64,000 nucleotides of DNA from Protopterus annectens (GCF_019279795.1 NC_056735.1:1935461418-1935525417); one strand, 5' to 3'; shown: positions 23,690 to 35,284, counted from the first letter of the stretch. The notes: generated by a model from the sequence alone, not told the origin. Made by a program: numbers and translations.

Positions 23690-24045
23690 AATATACCAGT
23701 CTCCCTGATGGTACAAATCAGTGGTCTTACATAGCTGTGGGGAGGACTGTGATGATAAGTGGAATAAATCTCCTAGAGTGTTTGCATATATTAACAATAT
23801 ATATGATAGGTATTGCAGATATAAAGCTGTTCTATAACAGTGCCATTTTAAGACTGTGTACATCCCACAATGGATTGCACTTCTAAGCCTAGTGCCAGTG
23901 TGTTCGAGATGACTGAAGTCATTGCTTCTGTTGAGCTGCTAAGTTGTATAGAGTAAAAGTTACTTGTTGACTAAAATGATAGTGCGTATTGATAATACTG
24001 AAACTGCCAAAGAATATGCAACATGATATGGTGTCAGAACTAGGA
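23690..24045 (+). repeat. Candidate 5' LTR and primer-binding site
   Basis: 24029-24045 reads TGGTGTCAGAACTAGGA, close to the TGGTGTCAGAAG-type primer-binding site common just inside 5' LTRs of Gypsy elements, and gag-like sequence follows at the expected distance. The LTR upstream ends near 24024 in ACA. Its start is a guess, because no second LTR exists here to compare. Confidence 0.4.
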
Positions 24046-24229
24046 TTGTTTCAATGAACATTAAAAAAAAGGAAAAAGTAACATACCAATTACAAACTGC
24101 ACCAAACCACCATTAGAGGCCCAGAGTTAGTTATTTTAACAATAAAAATAAATTTACTTCACAGACTTGTTTTAGCAAAACTGAATCTTTCAGATAGAAT
24201 TTTAAGAATTTTTTTGCAGTAATGATGAA

Positions 24230-25000
24230 ATTTAAACCATCAGAGCTGTTGACTTGTCAAAACCTTTTGGCTGGTTTGTATGGAGACAAAGGTTCACATA
24301 GTTTTGTGTGGAGAGCAAATGAAAGAAATGGATGAACTCTATATAAATATCTTGTTGTATTGTATGAGTCATGAGGTAGTAGCCATGTACAGCCCCTTAT
24401 ATTGTAAAAGGGCCAGAGTGATACACGAATAAGTAATTAGTAAATTAAATGAAGATTTTGTGCCAAAAAGAAATATAGTACATGAAAGCCATGCTTCCAC
24501 AAATAGGACAAGGCAAGGATGAATGTGCTGAAGCTTTTGTAAGGTGACTATGAACTGGCTTAAAACCATTGGCTTAAAATACAAAATATGAACAAGTCAG
24601 GTGAGTTTTTGTATGACTGGCTGATGTAGAATAGTCTCAGATGTTAGAACTTGAAGTTGGAAAAGGCAATAAAAAATCCTGGAGGTAACAGAATTGGTAA
24701 CAAGGAAAATGTTAAATGAAATATGTCAAATTATGTATTTGAGGTAAGACTCCAAAAGATAATGGCAAATTTAGAATGATGCATTATTCCGGTCAAACTA
24801 AGCAAATGTATAAGAAGCAGGGTAAGTGACATTTTGGCAAATGCACAAAGTCTGACCATCATCGAGTCAGAACAATGTGCTGCATATGGCAAAAAGTATA
24901 AGAGATGCAAGAGAGTGTACTGTTTTGTTGTTGTTGCCTGTAAAACAGAGTTAAAGAGGCAGCCACTGAAAAAAGGCTGAAAACAATATTCAGAAAGCAT
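24230..25000 (+). pseudogene. Gypsy-type gag remnant
   Basis: Broken frames show the order of a capsid protein: FKPSELLTCQ near the start, a YKYL..LLYCM and MYSPL region, LNEDFVPKRNIVHE near 24450-24490, and at 24870-24950 a C-x-x-x-GKKYKRCKRV..F-x-V-x-C-KTE remnant of the CCHC zinc knuckle that binds RNA. Multiple frameshifts and stops. Confidence 0.6.
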
Positions 25001-25870
25001 TTTTCCTGGATTGTGTTACTACTACGTCTGATGTACAAGCAGACTGACAAACTAAATTGAAGTGCACTGAGCACACTGATTATGCTATGATATTCAGAAA
25101 AAGACAAATCATTTAAGCACTTAGAGAGGCGCAAGACCTGACCTTACCAAATGTTAACCCCCCCCCCTGCTGAAGTTGTTAAGGTTGGGCCTGACTCTAG
25201 GCACTCTAGATGGATTTCTTGTTAAGATCAGGTCCTGCACTTTGCTCTCTAGGTGAATTTCTTGGCATCCATGTCTCAAACACATAATAACAGGGTTAGC
25301 ATAAGTGAACTGCTCATAATCCTCTATATTCGTGGATCTCAGATGAGATTCAGTACTGATGCATGATATATGTAGAAGTTTCTCAAGGCACCTATAGCCA
25401 CATGAAGCAGAGTCTGAAATTGCTAGCCTTTCATGCAGACTCTAGCCATGTCTGTGTAGAAGGAACAAAACCTGAGTTGTAGGTTAATGTACTGAATAGT
25501 CTGTATGTAAATCATCTTCTCAGCAGAGCTGTGCCATGCAATATGGTCTTAATTGCCAGAATAAATGCAGTCAGTGCAGACATGTTTGTGAAGTTATTCT
25601 GCTCATAAACCTGTTAAATTTAGGCTAAAACTAAATATCATTCCATATGCTTTGATCACATCCTCAAGAGAGATTTATCCTATGTTGTCCAATATTGAAG
25701 CAAAACTGAAAAGAATGCAAAGCCTGGACATAATTTTGGAGCTTTTCTCCCCAGGCCTCCACTGAAAACAGGCTCCTATCCAGTCAGACTTTCCATGTAA
25801 TCAAATGTCAATACATAATTAATTAACTAAATGAAAGTGTAATTGAACTACCAGTGGGAGACATACTTCT
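25000..25870 (+). pseudogene. Gypsy-type protease and protease-RT linker remnant
   Basis: Follows gag directly. A recognisable stretch (NHLLSRAVPCNMVLIARINAV read across 25510-25580) matches the region that precedes reverse transcriptase in vertebrate Gypsy elements. The protease Asp motif itself is not clear. Many stops. Confidence 0.45.
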
Positions 25871-27165
25871 AAAAGATGGTCATGTCTGAATTTGTGTTGA
25901 TTTTAAAAAAGCTAAATAAAACAGATGGGTGAGAAAGGTCCATCCCACCTACAATAGAAGATATACCACTAAAGACTGTCAATGCAAGGTTCATTCCACC
26001 TACAATAGAAGATATACCACTAAAGACTGTCAATGCAAGGTTCATCCCACCTACAATAGAAAATATACCACTAAAGACTGTCAATGCAAGGTTCATCCCA
26101 CCTACAATAGAAGATATACCACTAAAGACTGTCAATGCAAGGTTCATCCCACCTACAATAGAAGATATACCACTAAAGACTGTCAATGCAAGGTTCATCC
26201 CACCTACAGTAGAAGATATACCACTAAAGACTGTCAATGCAAGGTTCATCCCACCTACAATAGAAGATATACCACTAAAGACTGTCAATGCAAGGTTCAT
26301 CCCACCTACAATAGAAGATATACCACTAAAGACTGTCAATGCAAGGTTCATCTCACCTACAGTAGAAGATATACCACTAAAGACTGTCAATGCAAGGTTC
26401 ATCCCACCTACAATAGAAGATATACCACTAAAGACTGTCAATGCAAGGTTCATCCCACCTACAATAGAATATATACCACTAAAGACTGTCAATGCAAGAT
26501 GTTTTCCATGATAGAAGCAGCCAGTGGATTCTTGCAAACACTGTTTGTAACAAAACAAGCTAAAAATCTACATTACTCCAACAGGAAGGTATTGTTTTAA
26601 AAGTCTGCCATTTGGAAGACCTCAACACCTAGAAATCTTTTAGTATAAAATGATCGATTTATTCAACAGGTTGGATTGTATTGCTGTTGTTAAGGATAAT
26701 ATGCTATTATTTGGTCTGGATAAGGAGATGCATGATTTGAAGTAAGAGGCAGTGACTTATATTAATAAAAAATTTAATTTAAAGTTAAACCAAGAGAAAT
26801 GCTGTTTCAGTAAGACTGTGCTTCATGATTTTTATCCTGACATCAGTGCTAGTGCCATCAGACTGGATGCAAGCAAGCTCAAGCAATAGTTGAATTACAA
26901 AATCCATCTTGTGTGATTCATTTATGTCAAGCCTTTATCATGACTGACTACCTGGTCAAGTTTGTGCCAGATCTGTCAACCGTGCTGCACCCTTTAACAG
27001 ACATGTTTATGAAAAAAAAAGGGGGCCACTGTCATCAAACCCAAGGATTAGAAAAAGTAAAAGTGATGTTAACAACAGCTCCATTGCTAGCATGCTATGA
27101 TGTCATTAAATTGACAATAGTAGTATAGATGCTAGCTGGCAGCTATAGCCTATATATAGCATCAT
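25870..27165 (+). pseudogene. Gypsy-type reverse transcriptase remnant with internal repeat expansion
   Basis: Visible blocks: L-KKLNKT (25900-25920), a 17-residue IPPTIEDIPLKTVNAR block repeated 11 times (25935-26495), FSMIEAASGF (26500-26530, the block carrying the first catalytic Asp, here Glu), LPFGRP near 26600, VVKDNMLLFG for the catalytic V-x-D-D box (26690-26720, second Asp lost), LNQEKCCF (26790-26810), YLVKFVPDLS (26950-26980) and LTTAPLLACYD (27070-27105). The fold order is normal apart from the repeats, and two catalytic positions are altered. Confidence 0.75.
25935..26495 (+). repeat. 51-bp minisatellite, 11 units, inside RT coding sequence
   Basis: Eleven consecutive 51-bp units with only scattered substitutions. 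Unit length is a multiple of three, so the plus frames and the complementary frame stay open and generate 223- and 229-codon open frames on opposite strands. In the RT frame each unit encodes the P-T-I-E-D segment that normally occurs once, immediately before the FS-I-x-A-x-SGF motif. The single-unit relative at 35655-35705 shows the unexpanded state. Confidence 0.95.
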
Positions 27166-27269
27166 ATTCCCTAACTTGAATGCTAATGGAAGTTGGTATA
27201 TTTGTACATGTTGTGAATATAGTCACATGTTTGGATACAGTGTTCAGGCCATTTGACCATTAAAGAACA

Positions 27270-29045
27270 CTGATTCCACAACATATGGCATATAAACCTT
27301 ATCATCCAACCAAATACTCAATTTCTTTTTAAAATTACCAAAACTGTTTAAATTATATAAGCTATCTAGAACATTGTTCAAATTTTTTTATTTGAACAAT
27401 AATAAACTACTCTCCGATTTTGAGATTTCCTTTTTTAGTACAAATGTCATATTCTATTATTTGTACATTTTAATATATCGATTAAACTCAGTGCTATACA
27501 TAATTTTTAATATAGAGTCAAGCAAGATCTTATATGCTAATAACAACTTTCTGCATATATACCTGTAACGGAGACTATACAAATTTGACAACTTGCACAG
27601 AAGGCCATAATACATAAATCTATACTTCTCTGTTATTTTTGTAAATCTCCTTTGTACTCCTTCAAGTTTTTTTTTTCAATTGCCCATGAGTATAAGTACA
27701 AAAAGTGTTTTTGTACTACAGTAATGGTCTTAAATACCAAAATCAATATATGCTCATTCCTAGTAGATAATCTCCTTAAAAGGTACCCCATATACTTAGC
27801 TGACTTTATAGAAATTTGATCTACATGTGTTTTAAAAGACAACTTAGATGTAATAAGCATACCTAAGTCTTTAAATTCCTGTGCTTCATTTAATGGGAAA
27901 GGCACTAAATATACAAGAAGCCTTGGGCATCTATTTGAAAAATACATTATCTTATACCTGTTTAGACTTAATATTAAACCTGTTTCCAGTGCACAGTAAC
28001 TTATAGACTGTAAATAGTTATTTAATGTGTCGACATCAAAGAGATTTTGAAGTGAGAAACTAGTCTTGCAGTCACCAGCATACTTATAAATTCTGAAATT
28101 ATTATTCTTTGGTAATGAACAAACATGGATTTATGTCAGAAAACCAAAAATGCAAACTCTCGAACGCTCACGTGAGTGAATAATTAAAAACTCGAAATTG
28201 GTATTGTGGGGGCACCCCCCCCCCGCTAAATATATATTCCTACTCCAAGATCGCACTACAGTGAGGAAAGGGCAAATATTCTAATCTTCACTGTACAGCG
28301 ATCCCAAAATACCACTTTCGAGTTTCTGACTATTCACTCAAGAGAGCGTTTGAGAGTTTGTGTTTTTGTCTTTCTAAAGTACACCCAACAAACACCGCAT
28401 TAAACAAGATCAGTCCCAAGACAGAACCCTGAGGCACTCCAAATTTAACTTGTAATAATAAGAATAACAACATTCTATTCTTACACATCGTTGTCTTCTA
28501 TGCAACCGATTACCATACCACTTTATGATGTATGCATTAACTTTATGTTCTGGAAACATTTAATAATAATCTTGTGAGGTAAACTGTCAAAAGTTTTCAC
28601 AAGATCCAGAAAAAAAAACTCCAGGATATAGGCCCAGTTCCAAGGCCATGGTTATCTGTACATAAAAGCTAATCAAGTTACTAAGAGTAGATCACCCTTT
28701 TATGAAACCATTTTCATTAAAATCAAGGATTTATATGTTTCCTTCTGATTTCTCAATAAGGACTAATAGGCATTGCTCAAAACATTTTCTCAATAAGACA
28801 GTTAAACACGAGTCTAACATTGCCTGTCTAATCCATTGAGCCACCTTTATAAACTGAAGTTACACAGGGCAATTTCCAGGCTTCTCCAACTATTCTTGAT
28901 TCTAACAGTTTATTAAATACTAAACTTAAGGTAGGTAAAATAGTTTTTTTTTTTTCAGAATTCAGCAAATAACAGGATCAGATTAGGGCCCACAGATGTA
29001 ATATCTTTTAACTTCGTAAGTGTTCTGGTGATATTCTTTCTTCTT
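27270..29045 (-). pseudogene. LINE-B reverse transcriptase and C-terminus
   Basis: Minus-strand blocks: TKLKDITSVGPN (29020-28990), FFLDLVKTFDSLPHKI (28620-28570), FGVPQGSVLG (28450-28420), YAGDCKTSF (28090-28060, catalytic Y-A-D-D with D changed to G), then an open 104-codon frame 27947-27633 with FKDLGMLITSKLSFKTHV and YMGYLLRRLSTRNEHIL, and a tail ending FKKKLSIWLDD near 27340. Stops and frameshifts throughout except in the last block. Confidence 0.75.
28138..28375. mobile_element. MITE-2, inserted in LINE-B
   Basis: About 238 bp with long imperfect terminal inverted repeats of about 50 bases (CAAACTCTCGAACGCTC, GAGTGAATA, AAACTCGAA and their complements). It separates the GVPQGSVLG block from the YAGD block of LINE-B, so the insertion point is clear from the protein. 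The core 28205-28277 is shared with MITE-1. The target duplication was not resolved. Confidence 0.8.
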
Positions 29046-29356
29046 GTCACTAGGCATGAGCCAGTTACAGAATATCTGTAAAAGCCCGCCTTTGCACTTG
29101 TTTCCCACCTTTCCTGTAGCTAGTGTAGTCCAGATACAGATTTGCTGTATCCAGGACTGTTTGTAAGCTTTTGAGTGGTGCCAAAAAGTCTGCTCTTCAA
29201 TTTTCCCTTAGAAATGCTAGTTCTCTCCTCCCCTGCACTTTGACTAGCTTATTAGTCTAGCACTTTACCAGACTTCTTGCAGCAATTATTGTAGCACACA
29301 AAAGTACTACTAGAATTAAACCATCTACAAGGAAACAGCTCCAGTACTTATTAGTA

Positions 29357-30655
29357 ATGCCCACTCCTTCAGGCATGTCTAAAGGTCAGTTCCTTGTGCT
29401 TTCTCCTATTAACCTGGTGAGCTTGGGCATTCTGAGTCAATGTAGCAACTGCCTAATGTCCACTGACAGCCCTCTCCTCTTACATCCCAACACTCAGACT
29501 TGTGAGAGATGTACTTACATATCCAAACTGGAAGCCACGCACTCTCCAGCCAAGACCGGAACAGCTGGTCAAGAGGAGAAGGTCAACACTCTCACCACAC
29601 CACATGGAACACATAGCCCTTCAAAACACACACGAGCACTGTCTTCACATAAAAACACAAATCACACACCCACCTTCATGGAGGCTCTCAATAAAAATCT
29701 ACTCAAACAGCAGAGGTCACCAAGGCAGAAACACACCCAACCACCACAACACAACCCTAATTATGAGACACATAACTCTCCTAAACAGTACGCCACTCAA
29801 CCAAAGCACCTAAAGCAAAACAGCATGCCCAACACACTAGTTATAGGTGACTCAATAGTGAGGCACACTGATGTCCATACCACTCAACTGTCCAGATTTT
29901 TGCAGAATGACCAGTTTTGCCTCATATTTTTGGTGTGTGCCTCCAACAATCTGCACCTTTCTGGTAAATAGCCGAGGATTGAAATCACTAAATAATGACA
30001 AATATTTGAGTTTAAGACTCCATATCCTTCAAAAAAGTCATGCTAATGCAAAACCTATTATTCTATCAACGTTCTAGGCTTGTAAGAGTAATAGTTAAAA
30101 TGTGTCCCTATTTGTCCCCCCATCATTTAGGCTTTGCACAGATTTTTTGCTCTAAGAGGTTGAGAGGTATGCTGATGTCCCACTCACTAGGTTGAATAAG
30201 AAGAAAGTAACAGTCAGCTGCCTGTCAGGCGCCAGGATCCACCACATAACACATGCACTCAGAAGCCTCAACAACAGGTACAAATATGACTGCCATTGTA
30301 CATGTGGGTGTGAATGACCTGAGATGTACCTCCCTGGACTACATGAAAAGAGACATGGAGGAGCTCTCAGATTATGTAGCCAAGGCGGGTATGACCCTAG
30401 CTCTGAGCAGCATCCTACCATCACCCAGAATGATACCACAATACAAGCAGAAAATGATTTATTTCAACAATTGGCTAAGTTTCTGGTGTCATTCCAAGGG
30501 GATCCAGTATATGTCTGCCTGAGATGACATGATTGACAGACCTCGATGCTTTGCCAGAGATAGACTGCATCTGTCACCCCTGGGCTTCCAGATACTGGCC
30601 AAGGCTCTTGCCAACCCTATAGTGCCTTTTTTAGGCTGTGTTCCAAAGAGCAAAT
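29357..30655 (+). pseudogene. CR1 ORF1 with SGNH/GDSL esterase-like domain
   Basis: ORF1 proteins of CR1-type LINEs bind RNA and often carry an esterase-like domain. Seen here: a Cys-rich knuckle CERCTYISKLE (29500-29530), a low-complexity Pro/His/Gln region, then LVIGDSIVRHTDV (29840-29875, nucleophile Ser). After an inserted MITE come VSCLSGARIHHIT (30212-30250), HVGVND (30300-30318) and RDRLHLSPLGF (30556-30590), giving the Ser, Asn and Asp/His blocks of SGNH hydrolases. It is broken by the MITE and frameshifts near 30285-30300. The 29357 start is uncertain. Confidence 0.7.
29876..30171. mobile_element. MITE with 8-bp target duplication (hAT-like), inside CR1 ORF1
   Basis: 296 bp flanked by the perfect 8-bp direct repeat CTGATGTC (29868-29875 and 30172-30179). 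Short inverted ends CATACC.CTCAACTG and CAG/GTTGAGAGGTATG. Removing the element and one repeat restores the esterase frame across HTDV/PLTRL. Eight-base duplications are typical of hAT transposons; the superfamily is inference. Confidence 0.8.
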
Positions 30656-30659
30656 TACC

Positions 30660-31313
30660 ACTGTAACAGCAACAAACATATGCAATCTGAGGGTCATGTT
30701 GCTCAGGGCTAGAAGTCTAAATGTCAAAATGCACTCACTCGAAGCACTCCTTAAAATAGAGAACATTGACATTTGTGCTGTAACAGAGACCTGGTTCGAA
30801 GCAGTATAAAGCACCCCTGCACTACGAGGCTATAACTCATTCCACACCTTTCAGCCCCAGAACTTGGACCGAAGCTCCAAAGGTGGAGGTATTTCCATAT
30901 TCATAAAGGATGTGCACAGCTCCAGACTGGTAACCCAAAATAACTCATCAGAGATACTTTAGGTGCAGCTAACCATGGGTATGACAGCGATTCAGGTCGT
31001 AGCCTGCTATAGGTCCCCAACCATGCCCCAAGACTCACATTCCATATTCCTAAGCACCTCGGAGAATATTAGGGCCCAACCTAACACTCTCATACTGGGT
31101 GACTTCAACTACCCCTCCATTAACTGGGTAAACTACTCATGTACCAATAAACTCACTCAACATTTCCAGGAATTAATTAATTACAATGCCCTGGACAAGC
31201 TCGTTCACACCCACACTAGAGCAAGCAACATCCTTGACCTGGTCATTACAAACATTACATTGGCAATCCACATCCCTTGCACCCCCACCCCCCCGCAAAG
31301 GTACTCACCATGA
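30660..31313 (+). pseudogene. CR1 ORF2 endonuclease domain
   Basis: Frame pieces show the endonuclease order: ARSLNVKMHSLEALL (30720-30760), VTETWFE (30785-30800, catalytic Glu), GGGISIFIK (30885-30910), VVACYRSP (30998-31020), LILGDFNYPSINW (31090-31125, catalytic Asp/Asn) and ASNILDLVITNI (31225-31255). The final S-D-H catalytic motif is not visible in the degraded stretch near 31265-31310. A stop at 30960 splits the frame. Confidence 0.75.
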
Positions 31314-33500
31314 AAAACTTCTCCAAAGCTAACTTAGGGCCCCTAAAAACAGAGGTGGCTAACTTCACGGTACCCATGCAAATGGAGAATAGTTGCATGA
31401 CCGCCGAATCATACCCCAGTGCTCTCTACAAACTCGTACACAAATGCATGGATCTCGCCATACCCAATAGAACCAAGACACTCTCCTCCAAAAAAACGGA
31501 AGCCTATCTGGTGGTACCCTGCCATAAACAAACTCTACAACAGAAGGAAGAAACTGATGTGGAATAAGGTGAAGTCTCAAGACTGGAAAAACTCCCTTAT
31601 TAGCCTCAACAAAAAGTTGATATCTCTCATCAAATCCTCTAAAGCTAGCTATGAAAACAGAATTGCAGCAGATAGCAAAGACAACTACAAGACCTTTTAT
31701 AGTTATGTAAAGAATCTCCATTGCAATAAACAGATTTGCTTTGAGCTACTGCACAATGGTACCTCCTATACAGAGCCAACAGATATTACCAATATACTGG
31801 CTGACAGATTCAATGCCAACTTTACCTCTCCCCCCCAAAGGAACAATCACAATATCAGTATATTGCCAGGCACCAAGTATTACCAAGTATTACTGCTGCA
31901 CAGGTTAAAACAGCACTGCCCAGTGCCAAGAACACAGTTTCTATGAGACCTAACAATATCCCTGGCTGTGTTCTACATGAACTACAGAGTGAACTGGCAA
32001 CACACCTGTGTGCCCTGTTCAATCACAGCCTCACCTCAGACTTTGTCCCTAACAAATGGCGCACTGCTACAATCATCCCTCTCCACAAAGGAGGAGTGAC
32101 TACAGACTCTGGGAACTATTGCCCCATTAACCTGACGAGTCTGATATGTAAAGCTATTGAATGCATCATCATGGACCTAATAAACAAGGATATAGGCAGT
32201 CTTCAAACTCTGGATTCTACACAGTTTGGTTTTGTGAAGGGTAGATCATGCCTGCTCAACCTGGTTGACTTCTTTGAGTCAGTCACCAGAACTGTGGATG
32301 AGGGCAAGGTGGTTCATACAGCCTACCTTGATCTGGCCAAGGCCTTTGATACCATTCCCCACTCAGGAATCATAGAAAAACTCACTAAGCTAGGCATCAA
32401 CCCCTATATTACTAGGTGGGTTGCAAACTGCATCACAGATAGAACCCACAGTGTGAAAGTAGCTGACTCCAAGTCAGACTGCCGACCAGTCATGAGTGGA
32501 GTCCCACAGGGTTTGGTCCTGGGTCCTCTCTTGTTTAGTATCTACTTCTCTGAAGCCCACGCCAACACGAAGGGACTCTGGCTGATAAAGTTTGCAGACA
32601 ATTGTAAGTTGGGAGCTATTATTAACTCCCCAGATGATATTAACATCCTGCAGAAAGGCCTCACTGAGACCAATGACTGGTGTTAAAACCATGGCCTTAA
32701 GCTCAATGCCAAAAAATGTGTCATCATCCCCTTTGGGAAAAACTCAGTTCCCATGAATTACCACATCAATAGTAGTCCACTGAACACAGAAGGTGTTATA
32801 AGAGATCTTGGAACACATGTTGACAGCATCTCTTTTGACCACCACATTGCCACTGTGGTCAGAAAGTCCTTCTATATGGCACGTCTCATTACTAAGGGTT
32901 TTGCATCCAGGAAGAAAGAGGTCATTGTCTCCCTCTACTCTTCCCTCATTAGGCCAATCATTGAGTACAATGCCCCATTTGGCATGTACCTCATTAGACA
33001 CCTGCAACAACTAGAGAGGCCGCAAAGGTACCTCACAAAGATGATCCTAGGCCTTAAACAGTTATTCTATATGGACAGACTCAAAAAAACTCTTCTCTGT
33101 TTCATGTCGCCTATTTAGAGGTGATCTCTGCTTGACTTACAAAGCCAGGTCTGACCCAGCTCTGTTAGAAATGCTACATCTAAAGAAATCCCAATCCCTC
33201 CACACCACATGCTCCAGAGACCTCAACCTCATTACCACAATCAGCAGAACATGCTGGAGGGACAGATTCATAACCCAGAGACTGCCCATGTTATGAAACA
33301 GACTTCCCATACGTGTCAAGCAGAGCACCTCACTGGTGCTCTTCAAGAAAAATCTTGAGTGGATGTGAAATAGAAAATTCTCCCCAGGGATCACTCCAGT
33401 GGCTCTACTCGACAGAGGCACTTGGAACTAATGTCGGGTGGCACGATGCCAGGGTAATCCTATGGGCTAGGCTTGCAAAGGTTCCAGGGCCATTAGGCTA
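31314..33500 (+). pseudogene. CR1 ORF2 reverse transcriptase (copy B)
   Basis: Open pieces 31419-31946 and 31943-32686 cover the linker, fingers and palm: WRTATIIPLHKGG, STQFGFVKGRSCLLNLVDFF, AYLDLAKAFDTIPHSG and GVPQGLVLGPLLF. The catalytic box reads KFADNCKLG (32590-32615), FADN instead of FADD. A stop at 32684 precedes the thumb (32753-33118), and a C-terminal part is broken near 33115 and 33295. Confidence 0.85.
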
Positions 33501-33905
33501 GTACACACCTATGAACCTGTGAACCTATACTGTCTTCCCAAATGCTTGAGAAGACTAAATTAAATTAATTTACAACATCACTAGGCTGAGTAATTGTCTC
33601 ACCATTAATTATCAACATTGGTAATGAAAAGGTATTGCTATTAATTTCAATTATATATCTGCAAAAAGCCTTGGTATTTGAGGTATTACTAATTAATTCA
33701 TTTTTAAAATGTATTTTGCAGTTAATAATTCTCTTTTTCAAGTTCTTACATGATACATTGCATTTCTTTCTGTTTATAGGTTGATAGGTTATATTTGAAG
33801 GGAACCTTACTAAGGTGTTAAAAGTTTTGCTTTTTCCTCCTCCTCTACAATCTCAAAATGTCTTTATTCCACCAAATTGGAAAAGTGAAATTGTTTCTCT
33901 TTTTT

Positions 33906-34246
33906 GAGTGGCCACAGTGGTGCAGTGGTTAGCATTGCTACTTCACAGCAAGAGGTTCTCTGGTTCGATTCTCGGCTGGGGTGCTTTCTGTGCAGAGTCT
34001 GCATGTCCTCCCTGTGGTCACATGGGTTTTCTCCAGGTGCTCCGGTTTCCTCCCACATCCCAAAGACATATAGTAGGTGGACTGGACACTCTAAATTGGC
34101 CCTAGGTGTGAGTGTGTGCATGTGTGTGTGCCTTCTGTGAAAGGTTGGGCACTGGGCTGGCAACTTGATGCTGTAAATCTCCACTGCCAGTCATAAGCCG
34201 ACAGATGATCCGCTGTAGCAACCCCTAACCAGGAAAAGAAGAAAGT
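33906..34246 (+). mobile_element. tRNA-derived SINE, family S, long form (copy S3)
   Basis: tRNA-like head with A box (TGGTGCAGTGGTTAGC) and B box (TGGTTCGATTCTCGG near 33958-33975). The central segment includes GGTGCTCCGGTTTCCTCCCA and GGACACTCTAAATTG, and the 3' end AACCAGGAAAAGAAGAAAG. Target duplication GTTTCTCTTTT-T at 33893-33905 and 34247-34259. Inserted in LINE-B. Confidence 0.92.
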
Positions 34247-34369
34247 GTTTCTCTTTTCTTTCACTATAGCACTAATTGCCTCCTGAAGCAGCTTCTCCAA
34301 AACACTATATGCATAGCCAATATCTGACCTACCAATTATAGTAATCCAATCAACTCTCACATAATGCTT

Positions 34370-35284
34370 AGCAAAATTTGTTAAATCGAGCTTTCCATAT
34401 TCATATGTTTTTAATTGTTTAGTTTCAATTAATAAATTATCAATAATAAATCTGAGTTTGTTATGATCTGATTACCCTAATAGTGGGATATTGGACTGAA
34501 CTATAGTCAGTACATTAGCCAATATAAGGTCCAAGATATTTTTCCCCTGGTATTGAATTTTACTAATTGGACACTCTAAATTGTCCCTTGGTGTGAGTGC
34601 GTTCATGTGTGCACCTTCTGTGGAAGGTTGGGCACCAGGCTGGCAACTCAACACCGTAAAACTCCACTGCCAATCATAAGTGGACAGGTGATCTGCTGTG
34701 GCGACTCCTAACCGGGAAAAGCCGAAAGAAGAAGAAGATGTCATTCCATAGTATGATACAAGATCACCAAATGCTTTAGCTAAGTAAGACCTAGTACATA
34801 GTGACTCCCAAAGTATTCTAGGGTAATTTAAATCACCAAATGATCGTATGTCACCATTACAATTCAGGCAGTCATCTAAATTTATGTAAATACTACCTAT
34901 GCAAAGTATTGTCCATATTTGGTGTATGATTTGACAGTACTATACACAGCTGACTTTTGGGCTTGTATGAATCCAAACAGTCATTGTGTCATACACAGGC
35001 ATATTCTTAAATAGGGATAATCTGACAGAGTTATGCACCCATAATAATACCCCACCACCCATTGAAATGTGCCTTAAGCATTCATATTTAACAAAATCTT
35101 TTAAGTGAAAAATAGAAGAATCCCAGGCGCATTTGATTGCTATGATTTTATATTGTTCTGAAGCTATGAAATAGCTTAATTTGGTGAACATATTTCCTAA
35201 ACTTCTAGCATTCCATAAAACACATTTTACTTGTCTCTGTGTGACTTTACATTCTCTTTTTGTTCTAATACTAAAAAAGGACAT
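34370..35284 (-). pseudogene. LINE-B endonuclease domain
   Basis: Apurinic-type endonuclease that nicks target DNA for LINE insertion. The frame 35284-34940 shows LWNARSLGNMFTKLSYF (catalytic Asn region), then IIAI with the expected T-E-x-W catalytic motif mutated to KCAWDSS, and GGGVLLWV. Downstream 34850-34750 and 34560-34380 continue in broken frames, split by the SINE at 34568-34738. Confidence 0.7.
34568..34738 (+). mobile_element. SINE family S, 5'-truncated (copy S4)
   Basis: Starts at GGACACTCTAAATTG in the middle of the long form and runs to GAAAAGCCGAAAGAAGAAG. 5' truncation is expected for LINE-mobilised SINEs. Inserted in LINE-B endonuclease. Confidence 0.88.

Larger units (their letters stand above)
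23690..27165 (+). mobile_element. Ty3/Gypsy LTR retrotransposon, decayed, 5' two thirds
   Basis: In order: candidate LTR and primer-binding site (to 24045), gag with zinc-knuckle remnant (24230-25000), protease/linker (25000-25870) and reverse transcriptase (25870-27130), with RNase H beginning at about 27115. All frames contain stops. The 3' part (rest of RNase H, integrase, 3' LTR) is absent; minus-strand LINE sequence takes over from about 27200. The order gag-PR-RT is the normal Ty3/Gypsy order. Confidence 0.75.
29047..33529 (+). mobile_element. CR1-like LINE, copy B, near full length
   Basis: Starts where LINE-B coding sequence stops (about 29047) and ends with CTATGAACC-type repeats at 33510-33529, after which LINE-B resumes. 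Contains ORF1 (esterase-like), endonuclease and RT in normal CR1 order over 4.5 kb including one 296-bp MITE. It is the longest CR1 here and allows alignment of copies A and C. Confidence 0.85.

Noticed and set aside
25929-26600. CRISPR-like array or repeat protein gene
   Set aside because: Units are directly contiguous with no unique spacers, the DNA is eukaryotic, and the unit matches a Gypsy RT segment; it is a minisatellite.
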